From Microbacterium immunditiarum (GTDB lineage: Bacteria; Actinomycetota; Actinomycetes; Actinomycetales; Microbacteriaceae), in the NCBI RefSeq assembly GCF_013409785.1, contig NZ_JACCBV010000001.1, positions 3,842,868-3,906,867 on the forward strand: DNA of 64,000 nt, given 5' to 3'. The number at the start of each line of letters is the position of its first letter. The stretch's first letter is position 1. Positions 43,294 through 53,169 of the stretch are shown here, piece by piece. A program made the position numbers and the translations under genes. The notes under the pieces are model-generated. The model saw only the letters and a program-made list of their open reading frames with translations. It was not told the origin of the DNA and searched no databases.

Positions 43294-44664
43294 TCAGGTG
43301 CGGTGCTGCTGATCGGGAGTCAGTCGCAACATGCTGACCTCAAACGGTCGAAGTGTCACCGGCACGGCACCGCCGACGATGGCCACATTGCGGGTCGGCT
43401 CCTCGTGGAAGGTCGCCTCGTGCACGGACGCAACAGGGAATCGGACATGCAGGGCGCCTGCGATCGGTGTGCCGGCGGGCTCGCGCAGGAGGACGACGAT
43501 GTCGCCTGAGCCGTCGGCTGCGAGTCTGACGCTCGAGACCAGAATCCCCACGGTCGGTTCGACGACCAGCTCGAGACTCTCACCGTCCGTGACGTGGCGG
43601 AAGGGGAAGTGGATCGCCGCACCTTCGGCGGCCGCTGGGGCGGCGTCCGCCTCGGTCACAAGGCTGCGGATACGACTGACCTCGGCCGAGATCCGTTCGG
43701 CCATCACCTGGTATCCCTGAGCGCTCGGGTGAATCCCGTCTGGGAGCAGGTCGGCATCCTCCGCGCCGAAAACCGTCAGCCCGTCGACGTAGTGGAGGTT
43801 CTCTGCGCCGAACCGCTGCGCGAGCGACACCGCACGCCCAACCTCGCCGCGCATCTCCGCGAGAGTCATGCCCGCCGCCCCAGCGACGGTCTCGCGGCTG
43901 GGAGAGTGGATCGGAGACATCACGAGGATCGGTGTCGTCGGATGACCATCCCGAACCGTCGCGAGGAAGCCCTGGATCGCGGGGGCGAACGAGCGGCGGG
44001 TGAATGATCCGTCGCCGTAGATGTTGATGCCGATGCACAGGACGATGAAGTCGGCGGAGCGATCGCGAATGACGCGGGCGACCATCGGATCGAGGTGGCA
44101 CTGCCCCGCGAACCCGAGGCAGGTGAGCTCGTATCCGAGCCTCTGGGCGACGGCCGCGGGCCAGGTGCGTGTGGGAGAGGTGGCCTGCCGGCACTGGGTG
44201 ATCGAACTGCCATACGTCAGCAACTGCGGCAGGTCGCCGGCCGGCGTGACTCCGATGGTCGCACCCGGCGACAGTTCCAGGTGCGCGAGGCGGAACACGT
44301 CGAACTGGGGAAGCCACAGCTCTATCGATTTCTCGCCGTACGGCAACTCGCCGAAGGCGAAGCGACCGTCTTCGGCGACACGGGTCGTCTCGATGAAAAC
44401 GCCGTCCACCACCAGATCGATCCCCGCCAGATCCGGTGAAAGGTCGCGGTCCGCAACCCGGCCGGCGATCAACCGGCTGTCGCTATCGAATTCGATGCGG
44501 ACGCCTGCGCTCATCGCAGCCGGAACCAGCAGCGCGTCCGGGAACAGGTCGAGCGAGTCGACCGGCAGCCTCCAGGCCTGAGACCACTCGTCGGTGTGCT
44601 CGACGCCCAACGCTCCCGACCACGTGAGTGCCGGGTCGTGCGGGTGGACGATCGTCGACGTCAT
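43294..44664 (-). CDS. SGNH-fold carbohydrate esterase, copy 2, with C-terminal extension
   Basis: 456 residues from ATG 44664 (ATGA overlap with the GH78 gene). Beta-rich N-terminal domain, then SGNH catalytic motifs [27 protein letters not shown] and L-P-D-G-I-H-P. About 100 extra C-terminal residues form another beta-rich part absent from the paralogue at 22702. No signal peptide, so deacylation of imported rhamnosyl oligosaccharides is likely. Last gene of the long island-C operon. Confidence 0.88.
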   Translation of the reverse strand: MTSTIVHPHDPALTWSGALGVEHTDEWSQAWRLPVDSLDLFPDALLVPAAMSAGVRIEFDSDSRLIAGRVADRDLSPDLAGIDLVVDGVFIETTRVAEDGRFAFGELPYGEKSIELWLPQFDVFRLAHLELSPGATIGVTPAGDLPQLLTYGSSITQCRQATSPTRTWPAAVAQRLGYELTCLGFAGQCHLDPMVARVIRDRSADFIVLCIGINIYGDGSFTRRSFAPAIQGFLATVRDGHPTTPILVMSPIHSPSRETVAGAAGMTLAEMRGEVGRAVSLAQRFGAENLHYVDGLTVFGAEDADLLPDGIHPSAQGYQVMAERISAEVSRIRSLVTEADAAPAAAEGAAIHFPFRHVTDGESLELVVEPTVGILVSSVRLAADGSGDIVVLLREPAGTPIAGALHVRFPVASVHEATFHEEPTRNVAIVGGAVPVTLRPFEVSMLRLTPDQQHRT

Positions 44665-47222
44665 TCGGCGTCTCCGCACTCGCGGTGGGGGATGAGCCAC
44701 TCGTGCCGTCCAGACCCTACCACGAATGCGTCCATTCCGGGCAGGGCCACCTCCGCTCTCGTGTTCGGCGGGATGACCGCGTGCACGCGCAGCGCGCCGC
44801 CCGCGGTGATGTCCCACCCCGATTCCGCGGACCCATAGGGCGTCTCGTGCCGCACCGACGCATGGGTGAGCCCCTCGATCGGCGTCGGAGCGATCCGGAT
44901 TCGCGAGAAACCGGGACCGACAGCCGAAAGACCTGCGACGACGCGATGCATCCAATCCGCGACAGCACCGAACGCGTAGTGATTGAAAGACGTCATGGAA
45001 CCGGGATTGATGCTCCCGTCCGGGAGCATGGAATCCCACCGTTCCCAGATGGTGGTCGCCCCCATTGTGACCGCATACAGCCAACTCGGCGCCTCCGTCT
45101 GCAACAGCAGCCGCCCCGCGACGTCAGCATGCCCCGTCGAACTCAGCGCCTCCGTGATGATCGGCGTACCGACGAAGCCGGTGCCGATGACGCCGCCATC
45201 TCGGTGCACGACCGCTGCCAGCCGCTCACCGAGGGCCTTCGCCGTGGCCGCATCGACGAGCTCGTAGACGATGGCGAGAGCGTAAGCGGTCTGCGCGTCG
45301 GACATGATCCGGCCGCCCGGCGTGACGTACTCCTGCTCCCAAGCGCGCCGCGCGCGATCCGAGTACTCGCCGTAGTGTGTCGCGTCATCGTTGTATCCGA
45401 GCACATCGGCTGCCCGCGCGAGGAGTTTCGCCGATCGCACGAGGTACGCGCTCGCGACGAGGTCCCGATCCGTGCGTGCAGCACCCGGGCGGTCCGGCGG
45501 CGCCGTCGGATCGAGCCAGTCGCCGTACTGGAAGTCGCCCTCCCACAGCATCCGCTGCCCCGCGCGTTCGATCAGCACGTCGACCCAGGCCCTCATCGAC
45601 GGATAGTGCTCGACGAGCGCGGCGCGATCACCGAGTCGCTCATACAGCGCCATCGGCACAACGGTCGTCGCATCGCCCCATGCCGCTGCAGGCTGCGGGT
45701 CGCCTGGCAGCACATTCGGCACCACGAACGGGCAGATGCCTCCGGAGCGTCGCTGTTCCAGCGCGACATCTCGCAGCCACGAGACGAGGAACGCAGTGCA
45801 ATCGAACAGGGACGTCGCCGTCGGCGCGAAGACCTGGATATCGCCGGTCCAGCCGAGACGCTCGTCGCGCTGCGGACAGTCGGTGGGGAGCGAGAGGAAG
45901 TTCCCCCGCATCCCCCAGACGACGTTCTCATGGAACCGGTTCAGGAGGTCGTGCGAAGAATCGAACCACCCCGTGCGCCGCATGTCGCTGCCGATCACGA
46001 CAGCGGTGATCGCCGAGGCATCGACCTCGCCCGACCACCCGCTTACCTCGACGTATCGGAAACCGTGGAACGTGAACTGCGGTTCGAAAGTGTCGTGCCC
46101 GCCTGAGCAGATCAAGGTGTCAGTCGCCTTGGCGAAGCGCAGAGGGCGCACCCCCAGCTCACCGTCTTCGAGCACCTCTGCATGGCGAAGGGTAATCGCA
46201 TGGCCCTCAGCCTCGCGGACCCGCACACGCAGCCAGCCGACGAGGTTCTGCCCGAAGTCGAGGATCGTCCTGCCCGCAGGACTTGTGATCACGTCGACGA
46301 CCGAGAGTTCCTCCGTCCGGCGCACCGGCTCGGCAGGGTCCGCCTGCGGCACCAAGGAAGTCTCCGAGACTGCCGCGGCAGGCCACGTCGAGTCGTCGAA
46401 CCCCACCTCGTCCCAGCCCGGCAGCGACCGCCGCGCGTCGATCGTCTCGCCCTGGTAGATCGAGCTGGCCGTGACTTCGCCGACCGCGGCCGCGCGCCAC
46501 TTCCCGTCGGTCGCGATCACCTGAGCGGTACCGTCGTACAACTCCACGTGCAGCTGAGCCGCGACCGAGGGCTGGTCCCCGTAGACACGCCTGCCGTTTC
46601 CATGGAACCCGTATTCCTCCGTCCACCAACCGCCGGCGAAACGGATGCCGATCGCGTTCGCTCCCTCGTGCAGCAGCGCCGTGACGTCGGTCGCCTCGTG
46701 CACGATCCGCTCGCGATTGTCTCTCCATCCGGGTTTGAGAACGGCGTCGTCGACGTCACGACCGTTGATGCTCACCTGGTAAACGCCGCACGCCGTCGCG
46801 TAGAGCACGGCCGACCGGACGGCGCCGAGAAGCAGGAACTCGAGCCGCGCCCTTCCCGGACATGCCTCGACCGGCGGTGCGGTGAGGGCGATCTGCGATG
46901 CGCACCATTCCCCGTCCGCGAGGAAGGACGTATGAATCGTGACCGGATCGGACCATCCGGTCGTCGCCCCGTCCTCCGAGGTGACCCGAAGCTGCAGCTC
47001 ACGTCGCTCGTGGGGCTTCAGCGGCGCGAACGGCCAGTCGACGAAGAGCGACTCGCCGGTGTCCATCCGGACCGCCTCGCCTCCGTCGAGCCGGGCCTCG
47101 GCGAACGCCTGGAGCCAGGGCGCTTCCGATTCGACGATCCAGCTCAGACGCGGCCGCGGCACGTCCGCCAGCGGCTGATCGTTCCGTCGCTCCAGCCTCA
47201 CCTCGCAGACTCGCGGGGTCAT
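44661..47222 (-). CDS. GH78 alpha-L-rhamnosidase
   Basis: 853 residues from the ATG at 47222, preceded by a GGAGGGGAG stretch; starts at 47246/47243 are possible. N-terminal beta-sandwich modules, then the (alpha/alpha)6 catalytic domain with D-C-P-Q-R-D-E-R-L-G-W-T-G-D and the conserved N-P-G-S-M-T-S-F-N-H-Y-A-F-G, followed by the C-terminal beta domain. It removes alpha-linked rhamnose by inversion. No secretion signal, so it acts on imported oligosaccharides. Confidence 0.93.
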   Translation of the reverse strand: MTPRVCEVRLERRNDQPLADVPRPRLSWIVESEAPWLQAFAEARLDGGEAVRMDTGESLFVDWPFAPLKPHERRELQLRVTSEDGATTGWSDPVTIHTSFLADGEWCASQIALTAPPVEACPGRARLEFLLLGAVRSAVLYATACGVYQVSINGRDVDDAVLKPGWRDNRERIVHEATDVTALLHEGANAIGIRFAGGWWTEEYGFHGNGRRVYGDQPSVAAQLHVELYDGTAQVIATDGKWRAAAVGEVTASSIYQGETIDARRSLPGWDEVGFDDSTWPAAAVSETSLVPQADPAEPVRRTEELSVVDVITSPAGRTILDFGQNLVGWLRVRVREAEGHAITLRHAEVLEDGELGVRPLRFAKATDTLICSGGHDTFEPQFTFHGFRYVEVSGWSGEVDASAITAVVIGSDMRRTGWFDSSHDLLNRFHENVVWGMRGNFLSLPTDCPQRDERLGWTGDIQVFAPTATSLFDCTAFLVSWLRDVALEQRRSGGICPFVVPNVLPGDPQPAAAWGDATTVVPMALYERLGDRAALVEHYPSMRAWVDVLIERAGQRMLWEGDFQYGDWLDPTAPPDRPGAARTDRDLVASAYLVRSAKLLARAADVLGYNDDATHYGEYSDRARRAWEQEYVTPGGRIMSDAQTAYALAIVYELVDAATAKALGERLAAVVHRDGGVIGTGFVGTPIITEALSSTGHADVAGRLLLQTEAPSWLYAVTMGATTIWERWDSMLPDGSINPGSMTSFNHYAFGAVADWMHRVVAGLSAVGPGFSRIRIAPTPIEGLTHASVRHETPYGSAESGWDITAGGALRVHAVIPPNTRAEVALPGMDAFVVGSGRHEWLIPHRECGDAE

Positions 47223-47242
47223 CAGCGTCGTCTCCCCTCCCA

Positions 47243-48934
47243 TCACATCGCCAGTGCGAGCGACGCAGACCCGGAGTCGACGGAGAGGTCCGACCCCGCG
47301 CTGCTCGCCTGCAGCGTCAGCCCGGCCGGACCGGGCTTCGTCGCCGTGACGTGCGTGATGATCGACACCGTCGATTCGGCCAGCGGACCCACGGTGTTGA
47401 CGACCGTGGCGACAGAGCGGAACTCGATCTCCGCCGTGCCGCTCGTCTTGACGAGCGAGGCGGCCACCGTACCTGCTTCGGCTCCCTTTACACCGTGGAG
47501 CACAGCCGAAAGCTGGTATACGATGCCGGCGGCGAGCGTCTGGCTGACCGAGACGACGTCCGTCGGCTCGCCCGTGACGACGACCTGCTGTGCGTTCATC
47601 GCGAGCTTCGGGCCGGAGTAGTTCGCAGACTCACTAGCTGTTCCGGAGTACACCACCATCGGTCCCACCGCCGCCGGCGGCGAGCGGAACTCGTCGACGA
47701 TCACGTTGTCGACCGATCGGTCCGTGGTGAGCTCGACGGGGACATCCATCTTGATGTATCGATTGCCCGAGACCGTCGATTGGCGCAGGTCGGTCCCCAG
47801 GATGCCGACGATCCTGTCCTCGCGGTTGCCGGGGAAGCCCTCGATGATGTTGCCCGTCACGGTCGCCTGGATCACCGTGTCGGCCTCGAATGCCGCCCAG
47901 CTCCCGGTGTCGACATGTGGGAACGAGTACAGCAGGTTGCCCGTGATCTGGATCTCGTGCATCCGTTTGATGTAGATGCAGCGGCTGGCGGCGTTGATGT
48001 GGGTGCTGGAGATCATCACCTGTGGATCCGTCGCCCCCGACGCCACCTCCTTGTTCAGATGGATGCCGTAATCGGCGACGGGGATCGCGCAGTCGATGAC
48101 GACGATCCCCTCGCCCGCACCCACGCACTGGATCCCGCGGATCACGTTCTTGATGCGCGTGCCGACCACGCGGAGGTAGTTGAGCTCGATGTCACCGGTC
48201 ACACCGACGTACACGCCGAAGTCCATGATGAAGAACTGCGCATAGGCTCGCGCCGGTTGCGAGCTGTCCTGGCGCCCGACGATGTGGCAGTTCTCGATCC
48301 GCGGATGGTTGACATCCATGATCCGGATGCCGCCCGACCAGCCGGTCGTCCGCGGGTTGACACCGGCGATGTGGACGTTGTCGACGCTCACCAGCATCTC
48401 GTTGCGCGCGAACTCCACGACCTTCTGGCTGTAGGCGATGTCGACCGCGATGCCGTTCTCCTGCCGGGTCGTGTAGAACCCGACATCACTGAGCTGGGTG
48501 CGGTAGTACAGCGCGGTGTCGATGGTGACCGGAGTGGTGTGCTGGGTCACCCTGAGCCCGGCTGCGGATGCCGCACTGAAGATGATCCGCGATGCGCCTG
48601 GACCGTCGCCGAGGATGATCAGGTGCCGATCCTTCACCTCGTCGAGCGCACCGGCGATGAGGTAGTCGCCGGCGGGCACGTAGAGCGTGTAGCCCGATGC
48701 GAGTGCCTGGTTGAACGCATCGGTGCAGTCTGTGGCGCCGTCCGGCACGGCACCGAACATGTCCGGCGTCACGTGCACGCCCGAGCAGGCGCCCGGCGTG
48801 CACTTCGGGTCGGCGCCTTGCCCTCGGCCGTTGGCGTGCGCCGCCGACGGCGCCGCAATCGCCCCCGCGCCGGCGAGTGCGCCGGCAGCGATCCCGGCGA
48901 GTACACCGCGTCTCGTGCTCATCTTCGGTTTCAC
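47243..48934 (-). CDS. Secreted beta-helix (pectate-lyase-like) protein
   Basis: 563 residues from a GTG with AGGAGGAA 5 nt upstream. Twin-arginine-like signal (S-T-R-R-G-V-L-A-G, then an Ala-rich core to A-H-A at about 34). The start of the mature part (F-G-A-V-P-D-G-A-T-D-C-T-D-A-F-N-Q-A) is typical of the pectate lyase superfamily 3/GH28-type right-handed beta-helix, followed by many I-x-N/G-N turns (I-T-G-N-L-L, V-T-G-N-I-I, V-S-G-N-R-Y). The C-terminal 130 residues form a beta domain. It is the only exported enzyme candidate of island C and may make the first cut in the polysaccharide. Lyase versus hydrolase activity cannot be decided. Confidence 0.8.
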   Translation of the reverse strand: MKPKMSTRRGVLAGIAAGALAGAGAIAAPSAAHANGRGQGADPKCTPGACSGVHVTPDMFGAVPDGATDCTDAFNQALASGYTLYVPAGDYLIAGALDEVKDRHLIILGDGPGASRIIFSAASAAGLRVTQHTTPVTIDTALYYRTQLSDVGFYTTRQENGIAVDIAYSQKVVEFARNEMLVSVDNVHIAGVNPRTTGWSGGIRIMDVNHPRIENCHIVGRQDSSQPARAYAQFFIMDFGVYVGVTGDIELNYLRVVGTRIKNVIRGIQCVGAGEGIVVIDCAIPVADYGIHLNKEVASGATDPQVMISSTHINAASRCIYIKRMHEIQITGNLLYSFPHVDTGSWAAFEADTVIQATVTGNIIEGFPGNREDRIVGILGTDLRQSTVSGNRYIKMDVPVELTTDRSVDNVIVDEFRSPPAAVGPMVVYSGTASESANYSGPKLAMNAQQVVVTGEPTDVVSVSQTLAAGIVYQLSAVLHGVKGAEAGTVAASLVKTSGTAEIEFRSVATVVNTVGPLAESTVSIITHVTATKPGPAGLTLQASSAGSDLSVDSGSASLALAM

Positions 48935-48970
48935 GTCGATTCCTCCTTCATCGTTGAAGACACCTGTAGA

Positions 48971-51190
48971 TCAGTCCGGCTCGACAGCGGTCAGGGCCGC
49001 CGCCGGAGTCGGCCGCTCCGGCAGTTCCAGCTCGACTCGGTCGATGCGCCCCGTGAACGGGAACGGCGGGCTGTAGCCGTCGCCGACCGGCAGCCCGCGA
49101 TCGCGGCCGATCAGCAACCAGCGACCCAACAGCGTCATCGGCCGCAACGGGGTGTCGAGTGCGGTGCGGGCCGCGAGCTCCCCATCGATCGTGAGAGAGA
49201 ACGTGCTGCCGCGCTGCGACGTGTCCGCCTTGTAGGCCAGCTGGATGGTGTGCGGCCCGGGAGCGAGCGGCAGGTCGCTCGCCAGTCTGTGCTGCTTCGC
49301 AGTGACTGTCAGGATCGCGGACACCGCCCGCTCGTCGATGACGCAGACGAAGCCGCCGTTCCAATCGCCCTGGGCGACGACGACGCCGCGATCCCCATCG
49401 GCCACCAGCACGTGGGCCGTGAGGACGAACCCTCCCGCCGAGGCAGGCGTGCGAATGGGCCCCGCCCCCGGCCGGTAGACCCAGCGAGTGCGATCCGCGT
49501 ACGGCGGCGGCTTCACCCCCGCGGCCCGCCCCTTCAGGTCGTCCATCAGCGGGAGGACCTGGTTCTTGCCGGCCTCGTACCACCAGGTCTCGATGAGAGA
49601 TAACAGCCGCTCCGGCTCCTTCTCGGCCAGGTCGCGCGACTCCGAGAAGTCCGAACGGAGGTCGTACAGCGACCACCGGTCGGCCTCGAACGACCGGCTG
49701 CCCCCGAACAGCTCTCGCTGCGCCGGGAAGTCGGCGACGTGATCGGTGGTCGCCTTCCACCCCGCATGGTAGATCGCCCGCGAGCCCATCATCTCGAAAT
49801 ACTGGGTCTGTCTCGGCGCCGCGCTCTCGCCGTCGTTGAGGGTGCGTCTCAGACTCGCGCCGTCGATCGGCTGCTGATCGACGCCGTCCACGGAGCCGGG
49901 CGCGTGCACGCCTGCGACATCGAGAACAGTCGGCATCAGATCGATCGCGTGGCAGAACTGATCTCGGACCTGCCCCCGCTGCTGGGGCTCGACCCCTGCC
50001 GGCCAGTGGACGATCAGGGGTACACGGACTCCGCCCAACCACGTGTAGTGCTTCCAATAGCGGAACGGCGTGCTCCCTGCCCATGCCCAGCCCCACGCGT
50101 AGTGGTTGAACGTCCGGGGTCCTCCGATCTCGTCGATCCGTTCCACCATCGGTGCGGTGTCGTTCGTGATGAAGGACTGCTCGGTGGTGAGCGTGCCGTG
50201 AGGGCCCCCGTCCGCGCTGGCGCCGTTGTCCGAGAGCACCATGACGATGGTGTCGTCCAAGACGCCGAGCTCCGCGAGCGCATCGAGCACCCGCCCGATC
50301 TGGGCGTCCGTGTGCGTCAGGAAGCCTGCGTAGACCTCCATCATCCGGGCGAACAGCCTCCGGTCCTCGTCGGAGTAGTCCTGCCAGCTCTTCACCCACG
50401 GCGGCCGCTCGGTGAGCTCTGTTCCGGCGGGCACGACTCCCAGCTCGAGCTGACGCGCGAAGATCCGGTCGCGCATCGCATCCCACCCGTCATCGAATCT
50501 GTGACGGTAGCGCTCGGTCCATTCCGCCGGCGCCTGGTGCGGGGAATGCACCGCGCCGGGCGCGAAGTACAGGAAGAACGGATTGTCCGGTGCGGCGGCC
50601 TGCTGACCCTGGACCATGCGGATCGCCTCGTCGGCGAGGTCCTCGGTCAGGTGATACCCCTCATCCGGCGTGCTCGGAGGCTCGACGTAGCTGTTGTCCC
50701 TCACGAGCTCCGGGGCCCACTGGTTCGTCGCGGCGCCCAGGAAGCCGTAGAACCGCTGGAAGCCCATGGCCAGCGGCCACCGGTCGAACGGGCCGGCAGG
50801 CCCCTGCTCATGGTTCGGGGCGAGATGCCACTTGCCCACCGCCAGCGTGTTGTAACCGCCGTCTCTCAGCAGTCGGGGAAGCGCCGCCGCCGAGTCCGGG
50901 ATCCTGCTGCTGTAGCCGGCGTGATCCATCGGAAGGTCCAGGAATCCCATGCCGACGGCGTGATGATTCCGCCCCGTCAGCACCGAGGCCCGGCTGGCCG
51001 TGCAGACAGCAGTGACGTGGAAGTGGTTGTACCGCAATCCCCGATCCGCGAGCCGGTCGAGCGCGGGCGTCTCGATCTCGGACCCGAAGCATCCGAAGTC
51101 GCCGAAGCCGACGTCGTCGAGGACGATCATGACGACATTCGGCCGCCGTGCCGCGTGGGATGGGTCGGCGCCCTGGTCTCTCACTGCCAC
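48971..51190 (-). CDS. Type I (formylglycine) sulfatase
   Basis: 739 residues from a GTG at 51190, overlapping the previous gene by 10 nt. Metal-binding D-D at 25-26, formylglycine site C-T-A-S-R at 63-67 with the following S-V-L-T-G-R, G-K-W-H-L, and L-S-D-N-G-A further on. The last 200 residues form a beta-sandwich domain with a G-R-I-D-R-V-E-L end, as in long actinobacterial arylsulfatases. No signal peptide, so it desulfates imported oligosaccharides in the cytoplasm, where the FGE encoded at 41552 can activate it. Confidence 0.93.
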   Translation of the reverse strand: MAVRDQGADPSHAARRPNVVMIVLDDVGFGDFGCFGSEIETPALDRLADRGLRYNHFHVTAVCTASRASVLTGRNHHAVGMGFLDLPMDHAGYSSRIPDSAAALPRLLRDGGYNTLAVGKWHLAPNHEQGPAGPFDRWPLAMGFQRFYGFLGAATNQWAPELVRDNSYVEPPSTPDEGYHLTEDLADEAIRMVQGQQAAAPDNPFFLYFAPGAVHSPHQAPAEWTERYRHRFDDGWDAMRDRIFARQLELGVVPAGTELTERPPWVKSWQDYSDEDRRLFARMMEVYAGFLTHTDAQIGRVLDALAELGVLDDTIVMVLSDNGASADGGPHGTLTTEQSFITNDTAPMVERIDEIGGPRTFNHYAWGWAWAGSTPFRYWKHYTWLGGVRVPLIVHWPAGVEPQQRGQVRDQFCHAIDLMPTVLDVAGVHAPGSVDGVDQQPIDGASLRRTLNDGESAAPRQTQYFEMMGSRAIYHAGWKATTDHVADFPAQRELFGGSRSFEADRWSLYDLRSDFSESRDLAEKEPERLLSLIETWWYEAGKNQVLPLMDDLKGRAAGVKPPPYADRTRWVYRPGAGPIRTPASAGGFVLTAHVLVADGDRGVVVAQGDWNGGFVCVIDERAVSAILTVTAKQHRLASDLPLAPGPHTIQLAYKADTSQRGSTFSLTIDGELAARTALDTPLRPMTLLGRWLLIGRDRGLPVGDGYSPPFPFTGRIDRVELELPERPTPAAALTAVEPD

Positions 51191-53163
51191 GGGAAGCGCG
51201 TCCGTCCCAGATGCGGCTGCCCGGCGAGTGTGGCCCAGTTCGCCTCACCGTTGATCCGGCGGTCATTGCTTGCCGCGAGGATGTGGCACTCGATCGGCGG
51301 TGCTTCCGTACCGCGCACGAGCTTGACGAGCACCTCGTTCCATCCCGCGTTCAGCATCACCGCGGCAGCGGTCTCCTCCCTGCCTCGATAGCTTGGACGC
51401 ACCTCCTGGTAATCGGCGAACGACTGCGCCGCGACGCCGTTCACCCAGAACTTCACCGGGCAGTTGACGTTCGCCGAGAGCCAGATCTCCTGCTCCGCGG
51501 GCGCCTCAATGAACCCCTGAAGGTAGAGAATGCCGGGCTCGTCGAAGACATCGGCGAGAGGCAGAGCGTTCTCATGCGCGGCGATGGTTCGCCAGTCGCC
51601 AGCGCGCCCGCCTTCCGTGAGGACGTCGCCCACCCGTGTCTCGGGCTCATGCGGCAGTGCGAGCTCCTCGGCCGCCGACTCCCCGTCCGACAGGGGGAAT
51701 GGCCCGCTCACTCGGTACGATCCGGCGCCCACCAGCACGATGGGTATCGACGGCTGAGGTGGCCGCTCATGGGGCGTCACGGTGAGGTAAAGGATGTTGC
51801 TGTTGTGAAGATCGGCCGGCGCAGGCCCGGTCACGTGCCACGAGATATCTGCGCTTCCGTGCGCGGGCAGTTCGACGCGCTGGGCTTCGGGAAGGCCCCA
51901 CCCGCTCGGACCGTCGATGACGCAGGTCACCGTGATCGCCTGCGGTCGGATGTTCTCGAGACGAGTGATCAGCGACTTGGTCTCTCCCGAGGCGATCGCC
52001 GGTAGATCGATGTACTCGACGGCGACATCGACGTCGAGGCCGGGGAAGAACACCTCCGTCGGACTCGAGTCACGCAGCGCGATGATCGCGTCGTCGGCGT
52101 AGAGGTCCTCCTTCGAGACCCGGACGATCCCGTCCTCCCCCATCACGCCGTGCGCGCGGAGGACCATCCGGGCGGCCCGCTGCACACGGTCGGTCAATTC
52201 CGTCATGTTCGTCGGGATCGGGTTCCGCACGTCGGAGACGTTCATGATTCCGCGGAGCGATTCCGTCGTGGAGATCGTCTCCCCGAGCGGCTCGAGCCAC
52301 TTCGCTGGGAGTCCGGACCGACCTGAGATGAGACCGAGATAGCTTCCGGTCGACGCTCCCGACGAGTCGGTGTCGTACCCGCAGTTCACCGTCTTGCACA
52401 GCGCGTCGCCGAAGTCCTCGCCGTAGAGCAGGCCGATGATCTGGAATCCCATGTTCAGCGGCGAGTACTGCGCGTTGTAGTGCGGCGTCGCCTGCATGAC
52501 CCGCTCGCGAGCCTGCTTCCAGTCCAGCCCCTCTGCGTGTGCGGAGCGAGCCGCGTTGATGGCGCGGGCGGTGAGGCTGGATTCCGGGATGTACGACATC
52601 CCGATGTCGATGAGTTCCTGCACATCCTCGATGACGAACGTCGCCGACTCCAGCGCGACGTTGAAGAGCTCGCCGTAGACCGACTCTCCACCGGCGTGGT
52701 CGCAGATCGCATCCATGTACGCGTAACGCGCGGCGATCCGCGGCGCCCCGGGAGCAAGGCAGGCCCAGATCTCCGATCTGATCGGGCAACCCATACAGTC
52801 CTTGAACCAGTTGCTGTAGCTCCCGCTCAACGGCGGCTCCAGGCCGAGCTTCATGTTCATCTTGCTGAGCCCGTACTCGTCGGGGTTGTACCCGATGTGA
52901 TCGAGCCAATAGCGGACGAGGTGTCGTGATGTCAGGCCCGGGCCGACCTCCTCGATCGCCTTGAGCCAGATCAGCTGCATCTCGAGGTCGTCATTCGGGA
53001 TGCCGCCCTCCTCGACCTGCGTGTACCACCACACGTCGAGCGGCTCCGGCTTGCCGAATGCCTCCTCGAGCGGCGCGCCGAGCGTGCCGCCGGCGTTCTT
53101 GCCCAGCCAGCATCCATCGACCTTGTCTCGATAGCGCTCGCCGTTGACATTGATTTCCAGCAA
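51181..53163 (-). CDS. ADP-ribosylglycohydrolase-like protein with C-terminal beta domain
   Basis: 660 residues, TTG start with AAAGGG 8 nt before it. The N-terminal 330 residues follow the ADP-ribosylglycohydrolase helical fold, with N-D-D-L-E-M-Q near residue 57 and C-G-Y-D-T-D-S-S-G-A-S at about 265 as the metal-binding aspartate sets. The remaining half is beta-rich, with W-x-V-N-G and G-W-N-E-V-L-V-K patterns of carbohydrate-binding or jelly-roll domains. Such proteins recur in polysaccharide operons, but their substrate there is not established. A glycosidase-like role is speculation. It lies 6 nt after the permease gene. Confidence 0.8.
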   Translation of the reverse strand: MLEINVNGERYRDKVDGCWLGKNAGGTLGAPLEEAFGKPEPLDVWWYTQVEEGGIPNDDLEMQLIWLKAIEEVGPGLTSRHLVRYWLDHIGYNPDEYGLSKMNMKLGLEPPLSGSYSNWFKDCMGCPIRSEIWACLAPGAPRIAARYAYMDAICDHAGGESVYGELFNVALESATFVIEDVQELIDIGMSYIPESSLTARAINAARSAHAEGLDWKQARERVMQATPHYNAQYSPLNMGFQIIGLLYGEDFGDALCKTVNCGYDTDSSGASTGSYLGLISGRSGLPAKWLEPLGETISTTESLRGIMNVSDVRNPIPTNMTELTDRVQRAARMVLRAHGVMGEDGIVRVSKEDLYADDAIIALRDSSPTEVFFPGLDVDVAVEYIDLPAIASGETKSLITRLENIRPQAITVTCVIDGPSGWGLPEAQRVELPAHGSADISWHVTGPAPADLHNSNILYLTVTPHERPPQPSIPIVLVGAGSYRVSGPFPLSDGESAAEELALPHEPETRVGDVLTEGGRAGDWRTIAAHENALPLADVFDEPGILYLQGFIEAPAEQEIWLSANVNCPVKFWVNGVAAQSFADYQEVRPSYRGREETAAAVMLNAGWNEVLVKLVRGTEAPPIECHILAASNDRRINGEANWATLAGQPHLGRTRFPWQ

Positions 53164-53169
53164 AACGAA

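Noticed and set aside
47351..51391. Long plus-strand open frames of 750 and 550 codons
   Set aside because: They lie opposite the beta-helix and sulfatase genes and have no recognisable domains; high GC explains the lack of stops.
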